Shown here in pieces: positions 1 to 10,726 of a stretch of 64,000 bases of DNA (the stretch's first letter is position 1; every line of letters begins with the position of its first letter). The stretch lies in NCBI RefSeq assembly GCF_964355755.1, contig NC_092680.1, forward strand, positions 4,751,001 to 4,815,000, read 5' to 3'. Source of the stretch: Antedon mediterranea. Taxonomy: Eukaryota > Echinodermata > Crinoidea > Comatulida > Antedonidae. Under the pieces are notes generated by a model. The model ran no database searches and was not told the origin of the DNA. It saw nothing but the letters and a program-made list of their open reading frames with translations. The position numbers were made by a program, and so were the translations under genes.

Positions 1-648
1 ATATAGCGCAAAATACAAATAGTCTCTATGCGCTGTTTAGCGTGAAAATGAAAATTTTGATGTAAAAAAAACCACGAAATAGCCTAAGAAAAACCGAATA
101 AATTGACAAACAGAAAAAAAGACAACAGAAAAAAAAGTCCGAAAACGGAATCTTACACCGCACTGTTTCACTAACTTGTCAAGACAAGCTAGCTATTTAT
201 TCACAAGTGTCATAGTTAATTAAACACCGTACATTACTTTAAACATTAGATTTTATACCATTCTTAAGATCGGATCAAACACCACCAATACCATTACCAG
301 TTATATATTGAATACCGTCTCGTATAGTAAAGTACCAACCGTATTATAGCCGAGTAGGGTTCTCAGCGAAAGGCAGTGCCACTTATATTAGCCATATAAT
401 CTCTTTTCGATCGTGGTGGAAGTCAACGTCCTTAAAGGACGATCCGGCGTATATCTGCAGGTACGGTTTCGAGTGCACGTCTGAGAGCAGCACTTACCTG
501 CTGTATGGAGTTATTCGGTGTTTCCCTGTCGATAATTCCCTATTTTAGATAATTTGATGCAATATACTACGGTACTGTTTCCAATTGTGGCTCCTATAGA
601 CCAAAAAAGAACGTTTTATGTTCTAACAATACCCAACAGTTTACTGAC
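1..648. other. 3' flank/intron of the P450 exon, no supported gene
   Basis: On the minus strand this is intron following the P450 exon, starting with the GT at 648-647. No later P450 exon (I-helix, ExxR or heme-binding Cys loop) is visible. A possible 42-bp exon at 498-539 on the minus strand is discussed among the rejected items. Otherwise the sequence is AT-rich and unremarkable. Confidence 0.5.
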
Positions 649-1356
649 CTTAAAAAATGGGAAAACATCCACGATGTCACCTGGTTTGAGAACTATCTTC
701 AGGTTATTATTCGCCTGAATGAGTTCCTCTAGTTCAGGATCACCGTCTTTATATCGTACACTACATGTAATATTCATAATAATATTCGTGATCACAACTC
801 CTAACATGCCACTAGGATCAAACGCGTTGCGTTCCATGTTAAAAGAATTCAGTAACTCATCCACATCTTTGAACATCCCTGTACTTGTATCTTCAAAATA
901 CCTAAGAAACTTTGATCGAAACGCTTTTGTTGACGCGTTTTTGCGTTTAACCCACGGTGTAGAGAAATTCCGGAAGGCAATACCTCCGTCGCCTCGCGAC
1001 AACCTGCCGATTGAGTATACATGTGGACGACCAGAGAAATCATCTTTTCTCAAGACAAAAGCTTCTCTAATAACCTCTGGACTATTGAGAACTAGCACAT
1101 CTTTGAATGCAAGTGACACCATAAAGACTTCTCCATATTGTTTACCTATTTGGTGTAGCGCGACGTAGGGCGGCACTTTCTTCATGAAAAGGTCGATGTT
1201 GCCAAGTATTGGGTATCCTCTTGGTCTTGGAACTCTGTGCTTTCCAGTAGAATATGCGTTTTTTCTTAAATAGAGAAATAAAAATAAGAGGCTGACTAAA
1301 ACCAAGGAAAGCACTATTCCTCCTTCTTCTGAGGAGGAACTTATTGTAAAAATCAT
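649..1356 (-). CDS. cytochrome P450, CYP2-clan (CYP1/CYP17-like), first coding exon only
   Basis: The exon encodes 236 residues from the ATG at 1356. It shows a microsomal P450 N-terminus: a hydrophobic membrane anchor at about residues 12-31, a basic stretch, then a proline-rich hinge (RVPRPRGYPILGNI, about 41-54). The N-terminal beta-sheet and B-C region follow, with the motif DDFSGRP. The C-helix reads WVKRK where the family has WxxxR, so the heme-propionate Arg appears replaced by Lys beside an Arg. The exon ends at VFPFFK on a good donor (AAG|GTCAGT) at 649/648 in phase 0. Such enzymes are ER-bound monooxygenases of steroids or xenobiotics; the substrate cannot be read here. The heme-binding part must lie left of the window. 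A pseudogene cannot be excluded, but the exon is open and well conserved. Confidence 0.85.
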
Positions 1357-3028
1357 AACTATATTGATAACGTTGATATAAAGTTTGCGGTATGTTGATA
1401 AAGCTACTCAATTGCCAAAACGAACATTAAAACAAGTCTGTTCACTTATATTTAAGAACTAGAATAAGAACGCGCGTAACCGCTAGGTCTGCTATTAAGA
1501 TATTTGCATATACCGTGGGTAGGTCTACTCACATCTGGCAAGTGTATATTATAAGCTTACCTTTAAATCCTAGTAAATTGATAAGCCTTCCTTATCTCTA
1601 AGAATTCTATTTAAATTTCTATTAAATATAAGTAAAATATAACGAGGCACAAGAAGAGCGTTTAATGATTTGTGAAATGTTTTACAGTAGACCTAAAGTC
1701 AGTGTAAAACTCTAACTGAATGACGTCACATGATCTGAATGAAGGCGGCTCAGCCGGCCGATCATCCACGCGACTTATTATCAAAATACCGTGTTTCATT
1801 ATTTTATAGAAATAAATACTTGGGTAACGGTACGCATTTTGTTGTTTTGACAATCATTATTATCTTATCAAAACAGTGCTTTTGTCATCAACATTTCTCA
1901 CTATCAATGAATCATTATTATAATAATATGATAGGTTCAGACCCAACATTTTTCTGTATGTTGTAGATGAACCACACCTCCACCCATGTGTTTCTTCAGT
2001 ACGAGACGACAAAGACATGTTAAATTAATGAAATACATCATTAGAAATAAATAAAAATGATTAAAAAATGAATTGGAATCGTTATGATTACAGTCGTGCA
2101 ATCCTGTATTTATTATGAAAAAAATCGGTTATTGGTAGGCCTAATACTGAAAAGTGTCTGGAAGTAATATCTGGAGAGTTTTCAAAATAAATGTCTATCC
2201 ACTGATGGTGGAACGCAAGTGGCTTCAATTTGTCTGGATTTCCGTAGTGAATCCTTTCGTATTAGGCTGCTAAAGCCAACAAATGGTCAATTCTTGAAAT
2301 ATAATAATGATTTAATATAAAGTATAACCAGAAGAGGTACTATAAAATTATGTCTTTTTACTTTTTACATTACTTTGAGGGCGTGCTTGTGATTCTTTTG
2401 TTTTCTCCGCCGTCGTGGTGGTGGTTGAAAAACGATAAACAATAATGAATCTGTCAAGCCTTCTAATATTGTAGATTTTATCGTCTTTTCTGTTAGAAGT
2501 TAACATATTTATTCGATAGCTATATTTATTTTATGACAACAATGATTTTTCGTAAGTATGTTGTATTTTGATTATCTCCTGTTTTGTTTTTTGGCCACAA
2601 AGTGGTACCTCTGGGCCCTCTAGGAATAGATCGACTGAAATACCGGCCAGGCATGCATCGCTGGGCGGGGGCTGGGTGGGAGAGCCCTGGATCAAATAAA
2701 ACTAATTGAGGGAGTTTAGGCTTAGCAACTCAGCTCTGATACTGATAATATGTATTGCCCATGTAAAGCTTTAAAACATATGAAATACATTGTTAAGCTA
2801 GGCATATAATAAGTTATAAATAATTAAATAATAATATATTATAGGCCTAGTTAGGTCACAAAATTATGCTAGGAGGCTATATAGCCTATATTTGTTTATA
2901 TTCATAATAATGTATTACTCTTTATTAAAGCAGAGACGCTGTATGTTAATAACCCCTGATTGATTTTTCACACCTCTACCTCATTCAATCGATTGAGTAT
3001 AACTGTACGATTAAACTTGCCACGAAAT
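1357..3028. other. intergenic region between divergent P450 and KLHL genes
   Basis: The two genes point away from each other, so both promoters should lie here. A TGACGTCA palindrome (CRE-like) sits at about 1721-1728 on the P450 side. A GC-richer patch at about 2595-2690 (CCGGCC, GGGCGGGG) is the likeliest promoter area on the KLHL side. No gene is supported in the short open frames of this stretch. Confidence 0.4.
1721..1728. promoter_or_regulatory. CRE-like palindrome TGACGTCA
   Basis: A perfect 8-bp CREB/ATF consensus lies about 365 bp upstream of the P450 start codon. Other GACGTCA matches occur in this window far from genes (near 15973 and 16561), so function is only a possibility. Confidence 0.2.
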
Positions 3029-6000
3029 ATGGCTGCAGTACAAGATGGAATTGAGAAGCAAGAAAAACGTGACTCATGCGATTACCAAAATTACGCATTT
3101 CCCGAGAACTTACAAACCGCATTTTGTGAAATGAGGCAAAATGAAGATATGATTGATGTAAGCTTGTGTGTCGGAGACCATGAATTCAGGTGCCACCGAA
3201 CGATTCTCGCCGCTGGAAGTCCGTACTTCCGTGCAATGTTCACCAATAATCTACGCGAGAACAGTGAAACAAAGATAGTATTACAGGACGTTAACCCAGT
3301 GATGCTTGAATTGATAATTAACTATATCTACACGTCAAAAATAATTATTACAACACTTAATGTTCGGGAACTTTTAGCAACCGCAAATTTCTTCCTATTC
3401 AAATCTCTTTTAGCTGCTTGTTCAGATTTTTTAGTACGTCAACTAGATTTAACAAATTGTTTTGAACTTCACGAATTTGCAGATCTTCATGGTTGCGTTG
3501 ATCTGAAAATGTCCGCTGAAAAATTCATTCTTCAAAACTTTGTGAAGTTCAGGAACGATGAGCAGTTTTTGAATATTAGTCCTGTACAGATGAAAGAGTT
3601 CATTGGCTCGGAGGATGTGCAGGTGCAAAACGAGAAGGAACTCTTTGATATCGTTTCTGATTGGATTTTACACGATAGAGAAAATAGAGTGCAATACCTA
3701 CCGCAGATTCTTTACTTGATTCGTCTGCCAGTTTTACCTTTAAAGACCTTGTACGAAATACAAACTGATGATTTAGTGCAAAATACCGACTGTCAGGAAA
3801 TAGTTGCTAAAGCGATCGAGGGCGCTTCTGGGCTACAGCAGGTTAAACATCCATGGCGACGACCTCGAAGGTCAAGCGACTATACAGAAGTAATGGTTGT
3901 TTTAGGTGGAGTACAAATGGCGAATTTAAAACAACGGAATAAGTAAGAATATTTGCATGAAAATAATTTAATTTCAAGAGCTACACTATCAAACTGTATG
4001 TGATAAAACATGTGATGTGCCCATATATGGACATGATGATGTCCTATCACTACCATATTTAGCATATCACCACCATATTTGAGCACATCACATTTTTTTG
4101 TTCAAATTGTCAACTTTTTTAAGTCAACTAATATTTATACATTGCCCTTAAAGGTGAAGTCTGGTTAACACTTAAAATTATATAAAACACAATAACAAAT
4201 TATGAAAATTAGCTTGCTTATTAGAGTTACTACACTAACAGCGTTGTTCTATTGCTTATGCTGCAGTTTTTCATTTGTTATATTGTATGTTGTTGTAATG
4301 ATATTTTAGTCAAATAAATAAACGAATAGAAGAAATAGAAAATACATATAGATATACATACAGATTTTTTTTAATGAGTCTAAAAATAATTTATAGAGCT
4401 GCAAATTTCTCTCCTGACAGATCATTCCAGAGTTGGACAGAGCAATATTAAAAGGTTCTTTTTTTACTAAAATACATTTTTATATACTTACGTTCTCTAA
4501 TATCTTTTTTTTTCAGTATTTCATCGTTTTGTTGTGACCCTACTGTGACACTAGATTTACCGTGGAAGAAGTTGTCAATGATGCCTTTTTCGTTGAAAAG
4601 CGTAGTAATGTACGATGCCGTTGTTTATTACAATGACATCTACATTACTGGCGGTTATGATGGCAATCGTACCAACCCTGTACCATCTGTATGGAGATAT
4701 GACACCCAGAAGGATACGTGGGATACAGCGCCACCATTAGTCTTAGCAAGGTTGGTGAGGTTAAGTTTATTCTCTAGAAGACAGTGATTAAAATCCACTG
4801 TTTATAATAGATATTGTTTACACAGGGTAAACTGAGCATGAGTATCCTTACCATTTTATTGGTCATAACAATACATATCACATGCCAACAAATTATAATT
4901 ATTGGTAGCACTCCAATAGAATGTTCAGCTTTTTGTAAACAGAATTTGTGCAACATGATATTGTTGACTGATCCATGTTAAAAAACCTCTTGTGTACGCT
5001 GTAGCTGAATCACTGCCTTAGTTAATTCCTATAGTAGCTTCCTGGCCTGGGCTAACCTTCAACATTCATTCAAAATGGAAGTAGCAACTAGCATATTAAT
5101 TGAATAAAAATTTAGAACAAAAGCAAATATGTTTTGTTTATATTATATTGCTTGTTTTATTGAGATGGAGCCAAGTTAATTTCATTAAATCGCAAACAAA
5201 TAATACAGTGTATAAAATAGAGGACCAACCTAGAAGTAAATTTGTCTCAGTTGGCCCTTTAACATGGTTACAAACAATAATAAAAACAAGTGAGAATATG
5301 AAGCATCAGTAATAATATATGCATATAAATGAAATGTTATTTGAGTAAAAGATATTTCTTTAATTCTTTTTTAAATTGAACCAAATGAACAGTATTGCAT
5401 ACTATTTGTTATACTCTACCATACTTTTAATCACATAACTAGCAGATCTATAAAAATAAAATGTGTTTCTTTATTTAATAGGTACCAGCATTGTTCAGCT
5501 GTTGTTGCGGGCAAGATGTATGTAGTAGGGGGATTTGACAAGAACTCAAAGCTCAACTCAGTTGAGTACTTTTCAGTTGAAACTAACAAGTGGCAACTAT
5601 GTCCACCAATGAAAGAAGCTGTTGCATTTCCTGCCGTCTGTGGCTACAAAAGAAGACTGTTTGTGATTGGTGGGTTGAAGCAGGATGATTGTGTGTATGA
5701 TAAGATCCAGTGTTTTGATGTAGACACCAAAAAGTGGACGGTCATCTCTACATTGACCGTCAAAAGCAAAGGTAAACCAATTTTTTTTCCGAAAGACCAC
5801 CATGTTTACCCAAAGAATTATATTAAATATTTGATCTTTGAATTACATACTATTATATTAGGTATATTTATCTATCTTTGTTTTATTTATTATCAATAAA
5901 TAAATAATAATAATATAATCTGTACTGTAAATGTATGCATTTTGTCATTTTGTAGACAGAATATAATTTCTAAAATACTATGTACTATATTATTTTTTTT

Positions 6001-7501
6001 TTTTTTTTTTTTTTTTTTTATTCGACTTCTCACTAACTCAGTTAGTGAAGGATCTGGACCAACAGGTGGTAAACACCTCTAAAACGGTCCAGTCCCAATT
6101 TGCACAGTGGCTGTGTGTGACAGTTTATTGTTTTTTAGTATTGTAGTTTAACCATGTACTGCATTGTTACTGAATATTCTGTCTAAAAGTTTCTATTATA
6201 AAGCTCTGTCTACACTATCAAACTAGTTTGACAAAGAAAGTGTGATGTGCCCAAATATGGTAATCATCATGTCCATATATGGGCACATCACATTTTTGTT
6301 CACATAAAGTTTGATAGTGTAGACAGGGTTTAAGATAAAGTGTTATTAAGGCAATATTAGAATACATTAGTAACAATACCCATTTAAAATTAATTATATT
6401 GAAGAGTTAAAAATTGTCATTTTCTAAAACGTTTTACATCCATAGTGAATCATAAACATCTATTTCTACAGTACGTTTTGTTTATTTTTGTACATTGCAT
6501 TTTACAGCTTGCAAGAGTGTCGTGCTAAACGAAATGATATACATAGTTGGTGGTTCAAGTACTGTAGTACAAGTGTATGACCCAGGACAAGATAAAGCAT
6601 TTGAGGTGGCTCCACTACTCAGCAGGCATATATGTACTAGTTGCACTGTCATAGATGGTAAGGGCTTTTTTCATGCATCCTTCAGATGGAATGTAAAGCT
6701 GTTGGTCTTGATTACATAAAATACACATATGTACGATAAAGCACTTAATACTATATTCAAAAGAATTAGGGGATCTTTTATAATATCCGTCCATAACACA
6801 ATCTTTTACTTTTCCCTCAAATGCATTGAATGTATTTTTATAACCTAATGTGTATATACTTTTTAATGTAATAATTTATAATGTTTGTATTTGATTGTGT
6901 AGTAAGATAAGTCCATATTTATTTTTTTGTTGTTGCACATCTCTTGAGAATTGTGCCTCTGTTATAAAAGAGAAACAATAAAGTTATTATTATTATTATT
7001 GTGTGTTGACCATGGTAGACGCTGCACTGTAATGGTCATCGGTCAGTAGAAGGCTTTATCCACATTTCTTCAATTTCTAGAATGAATACCAAAAGGGCTA
7101 TGAGCACTCACTGGCTAAACCCAGGGGCCCGGAGCATATGGCCACTCTGCATTACGCCACTGACGTATACCTATTGTGTATTTTTTTATTTATTTTAGTT
7201 GAAACTAAACTAATTTCACTCTTTTGTATTGACAGGTAAAATTTACGTTGCTGGTGGTGATAACATGACCGATTCTGAGAATTGGGATGTAATAGAATGT
7301 TTTGATCCGGCCTCTGGTTGGTGGACAGTCGCGGGCAAGCTTCCGTTCTCAATGTGTTGGCATAGTTCATTAACTGTGATTAAAGAAAAAGGCCCTTTCA
7401 TTAATTTGAATGAGGTGTTCATCTCTAAAGGGCCAAGCATGCTTTTTAAGACTGTGTATAGTGGTATAGAGGGTAGGCAAATAACCTTTGACCCTAGGTA
7501 G
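3029..7501 (+). CDS. BTB-BACK-Kelch protein, KLHL6/24/35/38 group
   Basis: Five exons, 3029-3942, 4517-4750, 5482-5771, 6508-6657 and 7236-7501, join in phase to 617 residues. Exon 1 holds the BTB domain (about residues 25-140, with CHRTILAAGSPYFRAMF) and the BACK domain (about 145-250). Exons 2-5 hold the Kelch propeller; GG-containing blades include IYITGGYDG, MYVVGGFD, LFVIGGL, IYIVGGSS and IYVAGGDN. Such proteins are substrate adaptors for Cullin-3 ubiquitin ligase: BTB binds CUL3 and Kelch binds the target. The start ATG at 3029 has A at -3 and G at +4. Most donors are good (AA|GTAAG, G|GTAAAC, G|GTAAGG); the exon 2 donor (AG|GTTGGT) is weak and was chosen because it joins VLAR to YQHC in frame. 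Introns hold two inverted-repeat elements, a SINE fragment and a LINE tail. The last 25 or so residues have no clear Kelch match. KLHL38 or KLHL24 are the closest by eye; the target is unknown. Confidence 0.9.
3981..4112 (+). mobile_element. short inverted-repeat element, CTCTGTCTACAC family (copy 1, left end eroded)
   Basis: It lies in intron 1 of the KLHL gene. It carries the family core: CTACACTATCAAACT, then TGTGATGTGCCCATATATGG, CATGATGATG, several CACTACCATATTT units and ACATCACATTTTTTTGTTC. The outer TIR is missing on the right. It has no coding capacity. Related copies are listed below. Confidence 0.75.
5993..6122 (-). mobile_element. 3' part of a tRNA-derived SINE, reverse orientation
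   Basis: A run of about 30 T followed by TTCGACTTCTCACTAACTCA and a segment that matches the start of the 57855 copy (GGTAAACACC, TTGCACAGTGG, TGTGTGTG). The T-run is the poly(A) tail of a minus-strand insertion. It lies in intron 3 of the KLHL gene. The tRNA-like head is absent, so it is 5'-truncated. Confidence 0.6.
6199..6332 (+). mobile_element. short inverted-repeat element, CTCTGTCTACAC family (copy 2, nearly complete)
   Basis: Left arm AAGCTCTGTCTACACTATCA; right arm ends TTTGATAGTGTAGACAGG. It is 134 bp, nearly palindromic at its ends and noncoding. It lies in intron 3 of the KLHL gene. This compact copy is a useful family reference. Confidence 0.85.
6830..7003 (+). mobile_element. 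3' tail of a truncated non-LTR retrotransposon
   Basis: An AT-rich stretch ends in AGAAACAATAAAGTTATT followed by (ATT)n, the usual look of a LINE 3' end with a microsatellite tail. No RT coding sequence remains. It lies in intron 4 of the KLHL gene. The family cannot be named from the tail alone. Confidence 0.45.
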
Positions 7502-7934
7502 TAAGTACAGTGTTTCTGCAATAATTAAAGGTGCTAAAATATCTAGTCAATTTTACAAAGAAGAAACAACATGGTTGAAATACAGGTTATCAACAAACCC
7601 TCTTTTTTTATTGTTTTCTATCAATTTCTGTAGGTAATGTATGGTGTGTTACATACAGTATATATACTGGACAACATTGGGCTGGCCCAATATAATTTTC
7701 CGGAGTACATTTTAAAGAATAGGATATGATAAGTCTGTTTTTAGAAGAGTTTATAGTTTCTAAATGTTCAACTATAAGTAAAACCCTCCTCATTAATTGT
7801 AATAACATAATTTGGTACAAAAACAGGAATGGTGCTATAAATAAATATTAGTTTAGAATGTATTTGTGTACTATGCACAATTGCTAGTAATAATAATTGT
7901 TGGAAATATGAAGACTTTTTGTGGCCAAGCGTGT
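7502..7934 (+). other. 3' UTR/downstream flank of the KLHL gene
   Basis: Follows the KLHL stop codon. An AATAAA at 7839-7844 could be the polyadenylation signal. Nothing else is seen before the tandem array that starts at about 7935. Confidence 0.35.
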
Positions 7935-8308
7935 TGTTGATTACAGGGCGTGTGTAACATTGGTTAAACCTATGGCGTATCCAGAGGTCTGGTCTGGCTA
8001 ACAGAGCATGTGTAGCGTTGGGTAAACTCATGCATGTGTACAGTAGCATTGAGTAAATCTGGGTAACAGGGCATATTATGTAGCATTTGGTAAACTCATG
8101 GTGTGGATGTGGGTCTTGATAACAGGGCATATTATGTAGCATTTGGTAAATTTGTGGTGTGGATGGAGGTCTGGATAACAGGGCATATTATGTAGCATTT
8201 AGTAAATTTGTGGTGTGGACGGAAGTCCAATTAACAGGGCATGTGTAGCATTGGGTAAACCTATGGTGTGGACGTGGGTCTAGTTAACAGGGCATGTGTA
8301 GAATTATT
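7935..8308. repeat. minisatellite, about seven diverged units of about 55 bp
   Basis: Units share AACAGGGCATRTTATGTAGC, then ATTTGGTAAA, then TGGTGTGGAYG and GGTCT. The central three units are most alike; the outer ones are more diverged and one is longer. Open frames through it are by-products of the repeat. Confidence 0.85.
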
Positions 8309-9825
8309 GTGGGATCGAACCCTACTTTAGACATGCCAGGTAAACTCAACAAAACAGTCTTTGATATGTCAAATAAAACATCCCCATTTCCTTATATAGG
8401 ATGTCATTTATCATTAATTAAGTTAAACCATAGTCGGTTTTCTAATTATTTGTCAAGAACTGCCAATAGCTTGATGGATTGAGTTAATGCAAGCAGTATG
8501 TGTGTGTAATTGATGTTTTGCATGCTTGATTTTGTAATGTATGTCAATATATCTATCTACTCTACCAAATGTATAGGTTTTGTTAATACTTAAATCATGT
8601 CCCAAATTATTCAACTGCAGTTGCTGCATTAACTCCATATTGTTTACTCTTTAACATATATATGTACACAATTATTTGGCAAGCTCTTTTGGGTAATCGT
8701 ACATTGAAACAAACTATATGTGATTGTAGTACAAACAAAATAGTTGAAAAATGTTGACATCCCTTACAGTTGAGTATATTCTTGTCCAACACATTTATTA
8801 TGATATACTTGTATGTAGCAATAACTTCAACTATGTGTATACTGTAGTTCATACTTTTAAATCGAATTGTATCTCATTGCTATACCTGTTTTATATAGCC
8901 TAATATGCAGAGGTTTCTTTAATAGTTCAGTAATGTATTTAAGAACCGTTTGTTTTATCATACTATAATTGAGGAATGTTGTATTTAAATTTTATGGAGA
9001 ATAAAAGAATTGTATGGAATCGTTTAAGATCGTAATGTAGTCTACTTTTACTGGACTCGATTCATCTTCTAATTTTGTGGTGAATCCATGATAATACTCA
9101 CATGTACTGGCATGCATTTCAGATATACATTTGGTTAAATCAGGGAAATGATTTGAATTTATTAGTAAAATCATAAAAATGAAATACAACGTGATAACAT
9201 AAATTACTAAACAATATTAAAATAATCTAAAAATTACAAAGTATTGCATTAAACACATAATATAACAATAAAATAATGTATTACAATTCATTCTTCCTTG
9301 GTTAAAAGTATACACATTAAAAAACAATAACAATAATCACCACGTCGAAAAACAAGCATTTATCTTTATTTGTCTTCTTACCTACTGAACCTCCTGTTTT
9401 CAATATTGTAAATGTTATGTTTAGCGCCCTCAATTTTAAGAACAACAGAAAATTAGGAAAAATATTATTTGTTCCTAATTTTAAATGAAGACTTTGTAAC
9501 GAGATGTCGATGATGACTGTCAACATTTTAACATTACAATAATTATCGTTCGTAGGTGATTATTGTAATTGAAAGTCATCGAAATGATGAAAATGACCTT
9601 TAATATTTATTATTGAACTGCGCTAAACTAATTCTTTTACCAATTACTCTACATCAGAACAATTAGCTTTTGTTGTATAGTAGTATCTCCTTCCCCTCGA
9701 CCTCCGCCGAGGTATATTCAGAGCGTCATTTCGACGATTGAGCATTCTCTAATTCTACGGAGCGCCATTTATGCCTTTATTTACTTCCGAAATAGAAATA
9801 GTACTATGGTAACTGGTTCAGTGGA
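8309..9825. other. AT-rich intergenic sequence, nothing supported
   Basis: No coding similarity or structured repeat recognised, apart from a small hairpin near 9531-9572 (ATTACAATAAT with its complement). Confidence 0.4.
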
Positions 9826-10008
9826 CCAAATTTAGCACCAGTGGAGCACAGTGATATAAAATAGAAATATGTCACTAATTTTAATATCTTTTCGTATGTT
9901 AATACACTGTGCTCAAGTGGACCCAATTTGGAGCCAGGGGAGCACAGTGATATAAAATAGAAATAAGTCACTGAATTTTAATATCTTTTTGTATTTTAAT
10001 ACACTTTG
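9826..10008 (+). repeat. tandem duplication of a unit of about 90 bp
   Basis: Two adjacent copies share GGACC(C)AATTT, GAGCACAGTGATATAAAATA, GTCACT and TTTTAATATCTTTT ending TTAATACAC. They differ by scattered substitutions, so the duplication is not very recent. It directly precedes a tRNA-like segment. Confidence 0.75.
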
Positions 10009-10210
10009 CTCAATTGTCGTGGGTTCGATTCCGATGCTGGTCGGTGGAATAGAGTTAAGGCTATGCGAGCCACTGTGTTTGGGGTGCACAGATCATACGT
10101 CCCCTTTTCCACCACACATCATGAGGCGACAACATCAATGCATCTGGTGATCTGGTGATGTGGTGGAAATGACCTCAAAAGGCTGTGACCACAGTTGGTC
10201 ATACCCAGTA
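10009..10210 (+). mobile_element. probable tRNA-derived SINE fragment
   Basis: GTGGGTTCGATTCC at about 10018-10031 matches the Pol III B box (GGTTCRANNCC). No clear A box is seen upstream. The body that follows (CACCACACATCATGAGGCGA and beyond) is noncoding and unrelated to the main SINE family here. Moderate to low confidence, because only the B box is diagnostic. Confidence 0.4.
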
Positions 10211-10710
10211 CCGTTTTGATTTTACGATCATTCGGGAAACCACCTCACGACGTAATACTTTAATACTAAATTGTTGTAGGCCTATATATATTCTTATAAA
10301 CACTTTTATATTGTCAAATAAATCGTTGTTCATACTGTACCATAATGTTTACCTCTATATTTATTCATTAATTTTGAGTTTTATGACTTATAAAATGTTT
10401 TTATACCAGATTAAATATATAAGCACCCACTTTTAAATGACATAAATTTACTTTTTTTTATCACTATACGTTAATTAATAATAACAAAGAATATAAATAG
10501 GTGGTATCTTTGATAATAAGAATAATCTATACAGACTTTTACGCGTGATCGAAACACCCGCGTCAATTCGATACCACGTTCTAAAACACGCACATAGCAA
10601 ACCTTCGAACCACCTGTTACTTTCAAACATAACATTCTCACAAAGGTCGGTAAAAACATATTAAATTTACGGCTCCGACATTAACATTATTTCAATAATA
10701 TCCAAACCAA

Positions 10711-10726
10711 ATGGCTTTCCAACAAG
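10711..10726 (+). other. candidate first exon end: ATG followed by strong donor (MAFQQ|)
   Basis: CCAAATGG gives a good Kozak context, and after 16 nt there is a consensus donor CAAG|GTAAGA. The preceding 250 bp are richer in CpG than the neighbourhood. It could start a gene on the plus strand. If joined to the acceptor at 48256, it would form a ten-codon upstream ORF ending just before the calcium-sensor ATG. No transcript evidence is available. Confidence 0.25.

Noticed and set aside
498-539. Possible 42-bp P450 exon on the minus strand (GIIDRETPNNSIQQ)
   Set aside because: It has a good donor (CAG|GTAAGT), an AG before it and compatible phase 0, but is very short and does not match a P450 segment that I can recall.
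719-1168. 149-residue plus-strand frame
   Set aside because: It is the antisense shadow of the P450 exon.
10018-10031. Functional tRNA gene
   Set aside because: Only a B-box-like motif is present; no cloverleaf with acceptor stem can be folded.
10471-10659. 62-residue minus-strand frame
   Set aside because: No domain or family resemblance; it lies in a probable promoter region.
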